A DNA stretch of 12,631 nucleotides from Acholeplasmataceae bacterium UBA6190 (lineage in GTDB: Bacteria; Bacillota_I; Bacilli_A; Acholeplasmatales; Acholeplasmataceae), in contig DITG01000062.1 of assembly GCA_002422045.1 (NCBI GenBank), forward strand, positions 6,704 through 19,334, given 5' to 3'. The notes beneath the pieces are model-generated. The model had not been told where the DNA came from. It was given only the letters and a program-made list of their open reading frames with translations, and did no database searches. How positions within the stretch are numbered: position 1 is the stretch's first letter; every line of letters starts with the position of its first letter. Positions 6,737 to 12,631 of this stretch are shown here, piece by piece. A program made the position numbers and the translations under genes.

Positions 6737-8140
6737 TTATTCCTTAGGTTCTTCTTTGGAGGTCAACTTGCCAGTAGCAAATCCTGCAAGAAGGCTAGCA
6801 AGATCGAGTCCTGTTGCTTCTTTGATGGATTCTAGGACCTTGGTTGATGAGTTGACAATGTCGCCCATCAGCTTGGTATTGTTGCCATCGCCATACATGA
6901 CAATCTTATCCACTTGTGTGAGTGGTTCTGCTGCTGCTCTGACAATATTGGGAAGTACTTCGGATTTCAAGACGAGTTCCAATACGGCAGCAGATTCCAT
7001 CCGCTTCATCGCTTCTGCTTTCTTTTCAATCGCTTCAGCTTCTGCAAGACCTACGGCTTGAATACCGATTGCTCTTTGTTCCTGAGCGTATTTTTCCGCT
7101 TCAGCCTGAAGTTTCAACGCTTTTGCAGCTTTTTCTTCTTCTTGGAGCTTCGCTTCAGCTTCCTTGGTTCTCACATAAAGTTCAGCATCTGCTTTTTGTT
7201 CTCTCGCATAACGCTCAGCTTCAGCTGTTTTCTTGATCCGTGCTTCAAGTGTCTTTTCTTCGACTTCTACTTCTTTGGAGCGCAGTTCGATTTCTTTGTC
7301 TCGACGTGCAATTTCTGCATTCTGCTTAGAGATGTTGATGGTTTTCGCTTCATTCGCATACTGAATTTCATAAGATGCATCCGCAGTCGCTTTGGCGATA
7401 TCCGCTTTCTGTTTCAATTCGGCTTGTCTGAGTGCCAGTGAATTGTTTTGCAATTCAATCTCGAGTTCAGCCTTGATTCTTGCATCATTGGCAAGTTCTT
7501 TCGCTTTCGATGTCGCGATTTCAACTTCTTTTTCTGAATTTGCGCGTGCAATCGAAGCATCCTTACGGATTTGAGCGATATTATCTACCCCAAGATCATC
7601 AATGACGCCATTTTTGTCCGCAAAATTTTGAATGGTAATGTTGACGATGTCAAGACCCATCTTCTTCATATCTGCCAATGCGGATAATTTGACCTGCTCA
7701 GCAAATTTGTCACGATTTTGAACGAGTTCACGCAACTTCATCTGACCGATGATTTCACGCATGTTACCTTCTAATACTTCTTTGGCGATTTGCTTAACAT
7801 CTTCTAAAGACCGTGTCAGAAAGATTTCGCCAGCCAAACGAATGGATGCTTCATCTGATTGAATCTTGATGTTTGCAACCCCGTCGACGAAAATGTTAAT
7901 GAATTCATTGGTCGGTACGGCAGAAGAGGTACGAATATCGACTTGAATCAAGTCAAGTGGCAAATAGTCAATACGTTGAATGAATGGAATACGGATGGTT
8001 GCTTTGCCTGTGACGATTCTGGATCCTCTGGGTCCGGTGATGATGACTGCTTTGTCAGGACGGATTTTGACATACGACATGACGAATAACAAAATGAATA
8101 ATATTAAAAGAACAATAATAACGGTTGCTGCTTCTCTCAT
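6737..8140 (-). CDS. floT: Flotillin-like SPFH-domain membrane protein (FloT/YuaG family)
   Basis: A scaffold protein of functional membrane microdomains. The 467 residues show one N-terminal membrane helix (about 5-23, VIIVLLILFILLFVM), then an SPFH/band-7 domain (about 25-190, opening with KIRPDKAVIITGPRG). A long charged coiled coil follows (about 190-385), rich in EA/KA steps as in flotillins, then a flotillin C-terminal segment (about 385-455). It is slightly shorter than Bacillus FloT (about 509). The ATG at 8140 follows a GGGGG ribosome site, and a good promoter lies upstream. It is a single-gene unit with no NfeD-type partner next to it, unlike the Bacillus yuaF-floT pair. A more general band-7 protein is the alternative, but the Ala/Glu coiled coil favours flotillin. 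Confidence 0.92.
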   Translation of the reverse strand: MREAATVIIVLLILFILLFVMSYVKIRPDKAVIITGPRGSRIVTGKATIRIPFIQRIDYLPLDLIQVDIRTSSAVPTNEFINIFVDGVANIKIQSDEASIRLAGEIFLTRSLEDVKQIAKEVLEGNMREIIGQMKLRELVQNRDKFAEQVKLSALADMKKMGLDIVNITIQNFADKNGVIDDLGVDNIAQIRKDASIARANSEKEVEIATSKAKELANDARIKAELEIELQNNSLALRQAELKQKADIAKATADASYEIQYANEAKTINISKQNAEIARRDKEIELRSKEVEVEEKTLEARIKKTAEAERYAREQKADAELYVRTKEAEAKLQEEEKAAKALKLQAEAEKYAQEQRAIGIQAVGLAEAEAIEKKAEAMKRMESAAVLELVLKSEVLPNIVRAAAEPLTQVDKIVMYGDGNNTKLMGDIVNSSTKVLESIKEATGLDLASLLAGFATGKLTSKEEPKE

Positions 8141-8166
8141 TGTAATTCCCCCTTTTTTTTAATTCT

Positions 8167-8195
8167 ATTATAAAATAAATCACATGATTTGACAA
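8167..8195 (-). promoter_or_regulatory. Sigma-A promoter of the flotillin gene
   Basis: On the minus strand, TTGTCA (8190-8195) and TATAAT (8167-8172) are exactly 17 bp apart, one mismatch from full consensus. It is the best promoter in the window. Confidence 0.85.
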
Positions 8196-8217
8196 TCATC
8201 ATTGTGAATTATGTGAT
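8179..8217. repeat. Nested dyad overlapping the flotillin -35 box
   Basis: Outer arms ATCACAT (8179-8185) and ATGTGAT (8211-8217) enclose inner arms ACAAT (8192-8196) and ATTGT (8201-8205). The flanking gaps of 6 and 5 bases make the element nearly symmetrical. It covers the -35 hexamer, the position of a repressor operator. No cognate regulator is identifiable here. Confidence 0.45.
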
Positions 8218-8222
8218 GATAT

Positions 8223-8245
8223 CCTCATTGATGATATCAATGAGG
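8223..8245. repeat. 23-bp perfect palindrome between dnaB terminator and flotillin promoter
   Basis: CCTCATTGAT (8223-8232) and ATCAATGAGG (8236-8245) are perfect inverted arms around GAT. There is no T run after it on either strand, so it is not an intrinsic terminator. It lies about 30 bp upstream of the flotillin -35, where an activator or repressor could bind. Confidence 0.55.
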
Positions 8246-8279
8246 AAAAACCCTGATTCCAATGGAAACCAGGGTTTTG
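8246..8279 (-). terminator. Intrinsic terminator of gdpP-rplI-dnaB
   Basis: On the minus strand, AAAACCCTG (8270-8278) pairs with CAGGGTTTT (8247-8255). TTCC/GGAA can pair inside the loop, and a T run follows. It starts about 23 bases after the dnaB stop. Confidence 0.9.
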
Positions 8280-8301
8280 TGATCTTGTATGCTTAGGATG
8301 T

Positions 8302-9657
8302 TTAATCTCTGTTGAAATTGTCTTCTTCTCGGTCTGTTTGTGCAGTGAATCTTGAGAATTCGGTATCGAATCGGTATCTCAGTGTGATCCCTGCCATCCC
8401 TTGTCTGTTCTTCGCAATTGAGAGTTCAACTTCATTGGTCTTATTCTCGCCTTTACGTTCATAATAATCTTGTCTGAATAAGAACATGACAATGTCAGCA
8501 TCCTGCTCAATCGATCCGGATTCTCTTAAGTCAGCGAGCACCGGACGCTTGTCTTCTCTTTTTTCAACGTCACGAGATAACTGAGACAGTGCGAGAATAG
8601 GAACTTTCAATTCTCTAGCCATCTGTTTCAAACTGCTTGAAATCTTGGCGACTTCTTCTTGTCTGTTTCCAGAACGGTCATCACCTTTGATGAGTTGCAG
8701 ATAGTCAATGACAACAAAATCGAGTCTGCCTTCTTGAGCAAGTTTTCTGCATTTTGCACGGATATCGGCAACCGATACGGCAGATGAATCATCGAAAACA
8801 ATCTTTAATCTGGATAAGGACTGCATGCCACCTTCTAGGTATTGCCACTCTTTGGATGTCAGATGTCCTGTCTTGATCTTATTGTTTTCAATATTGGATT
8901 CAGATGATAGCATACGCGCAGCAAGCTGTTCGTTGCTCATTTCAAGTGAGAAGATCGCAACGCCAGCAAGACCGTCTCTATTACGCTTGGCAACATTGAT
9001 GGCAAGATTCATCGCAAACGCTGATTTACCCATGGAAGGACGTGCAGCAAGGATGATGAGTTCTTCCGGTTGAAGACCGGCAGTCAGTTCGTCCATATTG
9101 GAAAAACCGGTTCTAAGGCCTGTGATACCGCCTTTTTTGTCTCTGTTCTTTTCTGTTTTTTCTTTAACGTCACGCATGACATCGGAAAGTTCTGCGAACT
9201 CTGATGTTTTTCTTTTTTGTGCAAGTGCGAAAATAGACTCTTCGGCGTACGTCATGTAATCGCCAGAATCATCTTCACCTTGATAACCACGTTCTAAGAT
9301 ATCGCCAGCCAGCTTAATGACCTGACGCTTTAAAGACCCATCTCTGACGAGTGATATGTAGGTCTCAAGATGCTTGACCGAAGGCACTGCTTCAGAGAGT
9401 TGGTAAAGATACTTAGAACCTCCAGCTTTCTGGAGATCCTGTGTTCTTTCCAATCTGGAAGCAACCGATGCATAGTCAATTTGAAGTTGTTCGTTGTAGA
9501 GATCTTTCATCGCCTGATAAATCAGGATATGACTTTGATCGAAGAAATCTTCATTATTCAGTTGATCGATGACTCCGGCAATCTGTTTGGGATCTAAAAA
9601 GATGGTCCCTAAAACGGATTGTTCGGCTTCATGGTGATGCGGTAAGCTCTTGGCCAT
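8302..9657 (-). CDS. dnaB: Replicative DNA helicase DnaB (DnaC of Bacillus)
   Basis: A hexameric ATP-driven helicase that unwinds DNA at the replication fork. The 451-residue length is normal. The N-terminal helical primase-binding domain begins PHHHEAEQSVLGTIFLDP (6-23). The RecA-like C-terminal domain carries Walker A ARPSMGKS (205-212), Walker B VVIDYLQL (315-322) and DLRESGSIEQDAD (376-388). No intein is present. The ATG at 9657 lies 12 nt after the stop of gdpP-rplI. Its ribosome site (AGTAGG) overlaps that stop and is rather far away, so translation is probably coupled to L9. The order gdpP-rplI-dnaB is conserved in Bacilli. It ends in TAA before a strong terminator. Confidence 0.97.
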   Translation of the reverse strand: MAKSLPHHHEAEQSVLGTIFLDPKQIAGVIDQLNNEDFFDQSHILIYQAMKDLYNEQLQIDYASVASRLERTQDLQKAGGSKYLYQLSEAVPSVKHLETYISLVRDGSLKRQVIKLAGDILERGYQGEDDSGDYMTYAEESIFALAQKRKTSEFAELSDVMRDVKEKTEKNRDKKGGITGLRTGFSNMDELTAGLQPEELIILAARPSMGKSAFAMNLAINVAKRNRDGLAGVAIFSLEMSNEQLAARMLSSESNIENNKIKTGHLTSKEWQYLEGGMQSLSRLKIVFDDSSAVSVADIRAKCRKLAQEGRLDFVVIDYLQLIKGDDRSGNRQEEVAKISSSLKQMARELKVPILALSQLSRDVEKREDKRPVLADLRESGSIEQDADIVMFLFRQDYYERKGENKTNEVELSIAKNRQGMAGITLRYRFDTEFSRFTAQTDREEDNFNRD

Positions 9658-9669
9658 GGGATGTGAAAC

Positions 9670-10113
9670 CTACTTTTCAACGATATGAACTTCGAATTGT
9701 GCCTTGATTTCCTTATGCAATTGGACTGTCGCGGTATAGATACCAACGGAATTGATGTCTGAAGACAATTCCACTTTTTTCTTGTCAATCAAGATATGAT
9801 GCGCTGATTCGAACGCTTCAACGATCTGTTTGGTCGTTACACTGCCAAACAGTTTGCCATCCTGACCAATCTGGATACCTAATGTGACTTTCTTGTTATC
9901 GATTTCTGATTTGAGTTTCTTCATCAAATCGATATGTCTTTGCTGCGCCAAGAACGCTTCTTCCTTAGCCTGATTGAGTGCTTTTAGATTCTCATCGGTA
10001 GCAAGCATTGCTTTTTTCTGTGTGACTAAAAATTGGCCGAATCCTGATGCGACTTCAATCACGTCATCCTTCTTGCCTTTGCCTTTCACGTCTTCCATCA
10101 ATATGATTTTCAC
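9670..10113 (-). CDS. rplI: Ribosomal protein L9, probably also translated alone from an internal GTG
   Basis: L9 binds 23S rRNA near the L1 stalk with its N-domain and reaches out from the ribosome through a long helix. From the GTG at 10113 the frame gives 147 residues, the normal free L9 length (about 148-149), beginning VKIILMEDVKGKGKKDDVIE as free L9 does (MKVI-type start). The rRNA-binding loop, usually GYAxNFL, is here GFGQFL, one residue shorter. The connecting helix (about 40-75) and C-domain (GKLFGSVTTKQIVEAF, about 87-102) are complete. A strong ribosome site immediately precedes the GTG. I infer that free L9 is made here in addition to the fusion. The alternative is that only the fusion, or a processed form, exists. 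Confidence 0.65.
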   Translation of the reverse strand: MKIILMEDVKGKGKKDDVIEVASGFGQFLVTQKKAMLATDENLKALNQAKEEAFLAQQRHIDLMKKLKSEIDNKKVTLGIQIGQDGKLFGSVTTKQIVEAFESAHHILIDKKKVELSSDINSVGIYTATVQLHKEIKAQFEVHIVEK

Positions 10114-12105
10114 GAGTTCTCCTCCTCCGCCGTATTCGAGTTCAATGTATGTTTTGAGTTGTTCGTAGACTTCACTCACGGACTGATTGTCAATTTGGGC
10201 TGCGGCACTGTTCAGGTGACCGCCACCTCCAAAGGCTTCCATGAGGATTTGTACGTTGATTGCGTTATAACTTCTTGCTGAGATACCAACCTTGTTGGTG
10301 CCCATTCTTGAGATCATGAATGACGCATCGATACCGTTGATCTGAAGCAGTGCCTCTGCGACTTGTGCGAGCAAGATTCTGTCATCATAGACATCTGATG
10401 TCACGACGAATGCGAACCGGTCCAAGAATATTTCGACTTGGCTCAAGAGATTATTAATCTCTAGCGTACGCATGAGGTCTCGTCTTAACCATAATTTCAC
10501 TTCTGTGATATCCGCACCAAGGTCTTTCAATTTGGATGCGACTTCAAATGTTCTTGAACCTGTGCGATAACTGAAATTGTTCGTATCGACCACAAGTCCG
10601 CCATACATGGCTGTCGCTTCCAAAGTTGAAATCTTGATTTCTTCTTCGATATTGTAAAATGATAAGAGTTCCATCACGAGCTCAATGGTCGATGACGCAT
10701 AGGGTTCAATGAATGAGAACATCGCATCAAAGGAATCTTCACCGACTCTGTGATGGTCAATGACAATGAGTTTTTTAGATTTTTCGAGCAGTTCAGGTAC
10801 CATGACAATCTTCGGCGACTGACTATCGACAACGATGAGCAAGCTATCGTCTGTCATGGTTTTCAATGCATTTTCGGAAGTGATTGCGTTATCAAAAAAC
10901 TGTGGCATATCCGATTTGAAGATGCCTAAGACCTTATTGACGGTCTGATCGAATTTTTGTTCATCAATGACCATGAATGCTTGTTTTTTTGAAGCTTTGG
11001 CCATATGATAGACCGCAATCATCGAACCAAACGCATCCATGTCAGACTGATTGTGTCCCATGACAAAGACATTGGAAGACTTGTCAATGAAATCTCTGAT
11101 GGTCTGTGCATTGATTCTGACACCAACTCTGGAACTCTTGGCTGCAGCGTTGTTTTTTGCGCCAAAATAGATGATTTTCTGATCTTGGATATTCACGACC
11201 ACCTGGTCTCCCCCACGCTTTTCAGCGAGTTCAACCGCGTTTTGTGCATAGATACCCAATTCTTCATAATCGACATCCCAGGAAGCAACCCCCATGGATA
11301 TGGAAACTCTGACCTGATTTTGAGTCGAGATCTGTCTGATTTTATCTAGGATATCGAATTTGTCAGCAATCATTTTACTCAGTTGTTTCCGGTATAAGAC
11401 GGTCATCAGACGTTCATCGCCATAAGGTTTCAGGAAACCATCATACTTGTTCGCCCAGTCTGCGATGGCTGCCAGATATTCACCTTTCAAGGATGATTGC
11501 AATGAAACATCCATCGAAGCGAGTGCTTCGTCTAAGTTATCCAGATAAATGATGCCTAAAGCAGGGATATGATCTTGATAACGTTGCTTGACAATTTCAC
11601 GTTCTGTGACATTGAAGAGATAGAAAAACTTGAACTCCGAACGATAAGTCACATCATACGTATCGTTTTTGATTTGAATGGTGAATTGGATCTTGTTGTT
11701 CATGGCAGCCAGATGGAGCTGCGGATGGATATCTTTTAAGTTCTTTCCTGTGATTTTTGGATCAAAAATGGTTTTCGCATGAGGGTTAGCCCATTTGATT
11801 TCATAATCTTCATCTAATGCGATGATACCAATAGGTAATTCATTGAACACTTCATCGCCGACCTGATTGACGTGATAGGATAACTTCGTCCACATGGACA
11901 ACCGATTTTGTAATGTCTTGACTTTTTGATTGTTGGATTGGTTAAAGACAAGATAAATCGCCGCAAAAATCAAAATGACACCCAAAAAGAGCGCAATAAA
12001 ACTCAATAGTTGTCGGACGGAATCAAATTGAAGATACGGAATATAGAGGTAAATAGCGATTGCCAAGATGGAAAGCGCAATGAAAAGAAAGAGCCAACGC
12101 TTCAT
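9670..12105 (-). CDS. gdpP-rplI: Fusion: c-di-AMP phosphodiesterase GdpP joined to ribosomal protein L9
   Basis: One uninterrupted 811-codon frame. Residues 1-664 are a full-length GdpP, a membrane enzyme degrading cyclic di-AMP. It has two membrane helices (about 4-24 and 33-54), a PAS-like region (about 84-165), a degenerate GGDEF domain (about 180-305, no GGDEF motif, YGDER instead), then DHH and DHHA1 domains. Likely metal ligands are present: His351, Asp355 and Asp357 (GHNQSDMDAFG), Asp427, His451 in DHH (450-452) and Asp507. GGGGH is at 626-630. Asp427 is followed by Ser-Gln where homologues often have a His. Residues 665-811 are complete L9. The join is Tyr-Gly4-Glu-Leu, with no stop. 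The ATG at 12105 follows AGGTG. In Bacillus these are adjacent separate genes. A sequencing error hiding a stop is unlikely, because both halves keep full length and frame. Confidence 0.93.
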   Translation of the reverse strand: MKRWLFLFIALSILAIAIYLYIPYLQFDSVRQLLSFIALFLGVILIFAAIYLVFNQSNNQKVKTLQNRLSMWTKLSYHVNQVGDEVFNELPIGIIALDEDYEIKWANPHAKTIFDPKITGKNLKDIHPQLHLAAMNNKIQFTIQIKNDTYDVTYRSEFKFFYLFNVTEREIVKQRYQDHIPALGIIYLDNLDEALASMDVSLQSSLKGEYLAAIADWANKYDGFLKPYGDERLMTVLYRKQLSKMIADKFDILDKIRQISTQNQVRVSISMGVASWDVDYEELGIYAQNAVELAEKRGGDQVVVNIQDQKIIYFGAKNNAAAKSSRVGVRINAQTIRDFIDKSSNVFVMGHNQSDMDAFGSMIAVYHMAKASKKQAFMVIDEQKFDQTVNKVLGIFKSDMPQFFDNAITSENALKTMTDDSLLIVVDSQSPKIVMVPELLEKSKKLIVIDHHRVGEDSFDAMFSFIEPYASSTIELVMELLSFYNIEEEIKISTLEATAMYGGLVVDTNNFSYRTGSRTFEVASKLKDLGADITEVKLWLRRDLMRTLEINNLLSQVEIFLDRFAFVVTSDVYDDRILLAQVAEALLQINGIDASFMISRMGTNKVGISARSYNAINVQILMEAFGGGGHLNSAAAQIDNQSVSEVYEQLKTYIELEYGGGGELVKIILMEDVKGKGKKDDVIEVASGFGQFLVTQKKAMLATDENLKALNQAKEEAFLAQQRHIDLMKKLKSEIDNKKVTLGIQIGQDGKLFGSVTTKQIVEAFESAHHILIDKKKVELSSDINSVGIYTATVQLHKEIKAQFEVHIVEK
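10119..10128 (-). promoter_or_regulatory. Ribosome binding site embedded in the gdpP-rplI junction
   Basis: The minus strand reads GGAGGAGGAG (10128-10119), five bases before GTG 10113; the AGGAGG core is seven bases away, ideal spacing. In the GdpP frame the same bases encode the Gly-Gly-Gly-Glu part of the linker. It is among the strongest ribosome sites in the window. Confidence 0.75.
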
Positions 12106-12126
12106 GTCTTCACCTACTTTACAGTT

Positions 12127-12155
12127 ATTATATCACGACTATACGACAAGATAAA
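12127..12155 (-). promoter_or_regulatory. Extended -10 promoter of gdpP-rplI-dnaB
   Basis: On the minus strand TGA-TATAAT (-10 at 12127-12132) forms an extended -10. At 17 bp lies a poor -35, TTTATC (12150-12155), within one arm of an inverted repeat. It is placed after the rpsR terminator and 22 bp before the ATG, implying a short leader. Confidence 0.6.
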
Positions 12156-12167
12156 GATTTTATCTTG
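12147..12167. repeat. 21-bp perfect dyad over the gdpP -35 region
   Basis: CAAGATAAA (12147-12155) and TTTATCTTG (12159-12167) are perfect 9-bp inverted arms separated by GAT. One arm contains the -35 position of the gdpP promoter. No T run follows, so it is not a terminator; its form and place suit an operator for a dimeric regulator. Confidence 0.55.
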
Positions 12168-12180
12168 AATAGAGGGAAAT

Positions 12181-12205
12181 AAAAACCCATACCTAGGCAT
12201 GGGCT
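12181..12205 (-). terminator. Intrinsic terminator after rpsR
   Basis: On the minus strand, CCCATGC pairs with GTATGGG (7 bp, one G-T pair, loop CTAG) and is followed by five Ts (plus-strand A run 12181-12185). It separates ssb-rpsR from gdpP. Confidence 0.88.
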
Positions 12206-12221
12206 TTGATGGTCTACTTGA

Positions 12222-12461
12222 CTAGTCCTTAACGAACGGAATCAATGCCATGTGACGTGCTCTTTTGATTGCAACTGCAAGCGGACGCTGCCATTTGGCA
12301 GATGTTCCAGTCACGCGTCTTGGCAAAATCTTGCCGCGATCTGTGATGAAACGCTTGAGTAGTTCAACATCTTTGAAATCGATGTTTTCAACCTTATTCT
12401 GAGTGAAGTAGCAGACTTTCTTGCGTTTCTTGAATCCGCCACCACGTTTTTGGTTTTGCAT
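12222..12461 (-). CDS. rpsR: Small-subunit ribosomal protein S18
   Basis: A 79-residue 30S protein that pairs with S6 on the platform of the small subunit. Typical S18 features are the basic N-terminus (KRGGGFKKRKK), VCYFTQNKVENIDFKDVELL with a single Cys at 17, LKRFITDRGKILPRRVTGTS, and the C-terminal AIKRARHMALIPF. The ATG at 12461 follows AAGGAGG at seven bases; the site overlaps the ssb TAA stop, leaving a 12-nt gap. The usual Bacilli operon is rpsF-ssb-rpsR, so rpsF is expected just beyond the right edge. It ends in TAG, followed by a terminator. Confidence 0.97.
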   Translation of the reverse strand: MQNQKRGGGFKKRKKVCYFTQNKVENIDFKDVELLKRFITDRGKILPRRVTGTSAKWQRPLAVAIKRARHMALIPFVKD

Positions 12462-12473
12462 GATGTTTCCTCC

Positions 12474-12631
12474 TTAAAATGGTAAGTCTTCTTCTGCTGC
12501 GAGTTGTTTACTGGTTTCGTAAAACTCGTCATTGTCGACAGAAGATCGACGTTCTTCCTTATAGGGTGTCTGAGGTGCTTCCGCAGTACTGGTACTGTCG
12601 CCCTTGGATTCAAGGAACTGAACGGAATCAC
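12474..12631 (-). CDS. ssb: Single-stranded DNA-binding protein, C-terminal part (runs off the window)
   Basis: Fifty-one codons of the 3' end are in the window. They open with DSVQFLESK, the last strand of the SSB OB-fold. A short, hydrophilic, disordered tail rich in Ser, Thr and Glu follows, ending AAEEDLPF, the conserved acidic tip through which SSB recruits replication and repair partners. The tail is only about 42 residues, short compared with Bacillus SsbA. The stop is TAA, shared with the ribosome site of rpsR. Position before rpsR supports ssb of the rpsF-ssb-rpsR operon. The N-terminal part cannot be seen. Confidence 0.93.
   Translation of the reverse strand, partial: DSVQFLESKGDSTSTAEAPQTPYKEERRSSVDNDEFYETSKQLAAEEDLPF

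Noticed and set aside
6914..7441. Plus-strand open frame of 175 codons, very rich in Phe, Cys and Ser.
   Set aside because: It is the mirror of the Glu/Lys-rich flotillin coiled coil; the composition is an artefact of the opposite strand.
7000..7560. Apparent DNA repeat or microsatellite inside the flotillin gene.
   Set aside because: The similarity is due to recurring Ala/Glu/Lys codons of a coiled coil; there is no exact period or copy-number pattern.
12311..12631. Minus-strand frame overlapping rpsR and ssb.
   Set aside because: It crosses the ssb stop and the rpsR start in a different frame; the ssb frame ends in the diagnostic EEDLPF and rpsR has a perfect ribosome site.
1..12631. UGA read as tryptophan (mycoplasma code).
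   Set aside because: Trp is encoded by TGG, the coding frames are full length with TGA as stop, and prfA ends in TGA.
1..12631. Defence system, prophage, transposon or CRISPR array.
   Set aside because: All longer frames are accounted for by housekeeping or common accessory genes; there is no transposase, integrase, terminal repeat pair or spaced direct repeat.

Overview
The window looks like a stretch of core chromosome from a low-to-moderate GC bacterium of the Bacilli/Mollicutes side of the Firmicutes. I infer a relative of the Acholeplasmatales. The reasons are the Bacillus-type gene order (ssb-rpsR, gdpP-rplI-dnaB, rpiB-upp-atp), strong Shine-Dalgarno (SD) sites, many intrinsic terminators, and a GdpP-L9 fusion that I recall being annotated in Acholeplasma-type genomes. 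UGA is read as stop: the coding frames stay open with TGG for Trp, and prfA ends in TGA. This argues against the mycoplasmas that reassign UGA. No mobile element, CRISPR array, tRNA or rRNA was seen.

Layout, left to right. Positions 1-1404 (minus strand) hold an operon running rpiB -> upp -> atpZ-like -> atpI-like (cut by the window edge), which leads toward an ATP synthase operon. Positions 1485-3378 hold typA/bipA with its own promoter and terminator. Positions 3486-5498 hold prfA -> prmC, release factor 1 and the methyltransferase that modifies it, overlapping by 4 nt. Positions 5560-6596 are the only plus-strand unit: a Dps/ferritin-like gene and an ASCH-domain gene, between a divergent promoter region and a strong terminator. 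Positions 6613-8195 hold a flotillin gene with its own promoter, beside two operator-like dyads. Positions 8246-12155 hold gdpP-rplI -> dnaB. Positions 12181-12631 hold the ends of the ssb -> rpsR unit.

The most notable feature is at 9670-12105. A full-length membrane c-di-AMP phosphodiesterase (GdpP, 664 codons) runs in frame, with no stop, into full-length ribosomal protein L9 (147 codons). The junction codes for a Gly4-Glu-Leu linker, and the same bases form a near-perfect SD site correctly spaced before a GTG at the exact normal start of L9. The locus may therefore make both a membrane-anchored GdpP-L9 fusion and free L9. The fusion has probably been annotated before as a bifunctional protein; the embedded start site is the part I would follow up.

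Most other genes are housekeeping (pentose phosphate and pyrimidine salvage, translation GTPase, termination, replication helicase, ribosomal proteins). The accessory content is the dps-ASCH pair and the flotillin. Intergenic regions are short (longest about 220 bp) and mostly explained by promoters, terminators and several inverted repeats of unknown role.
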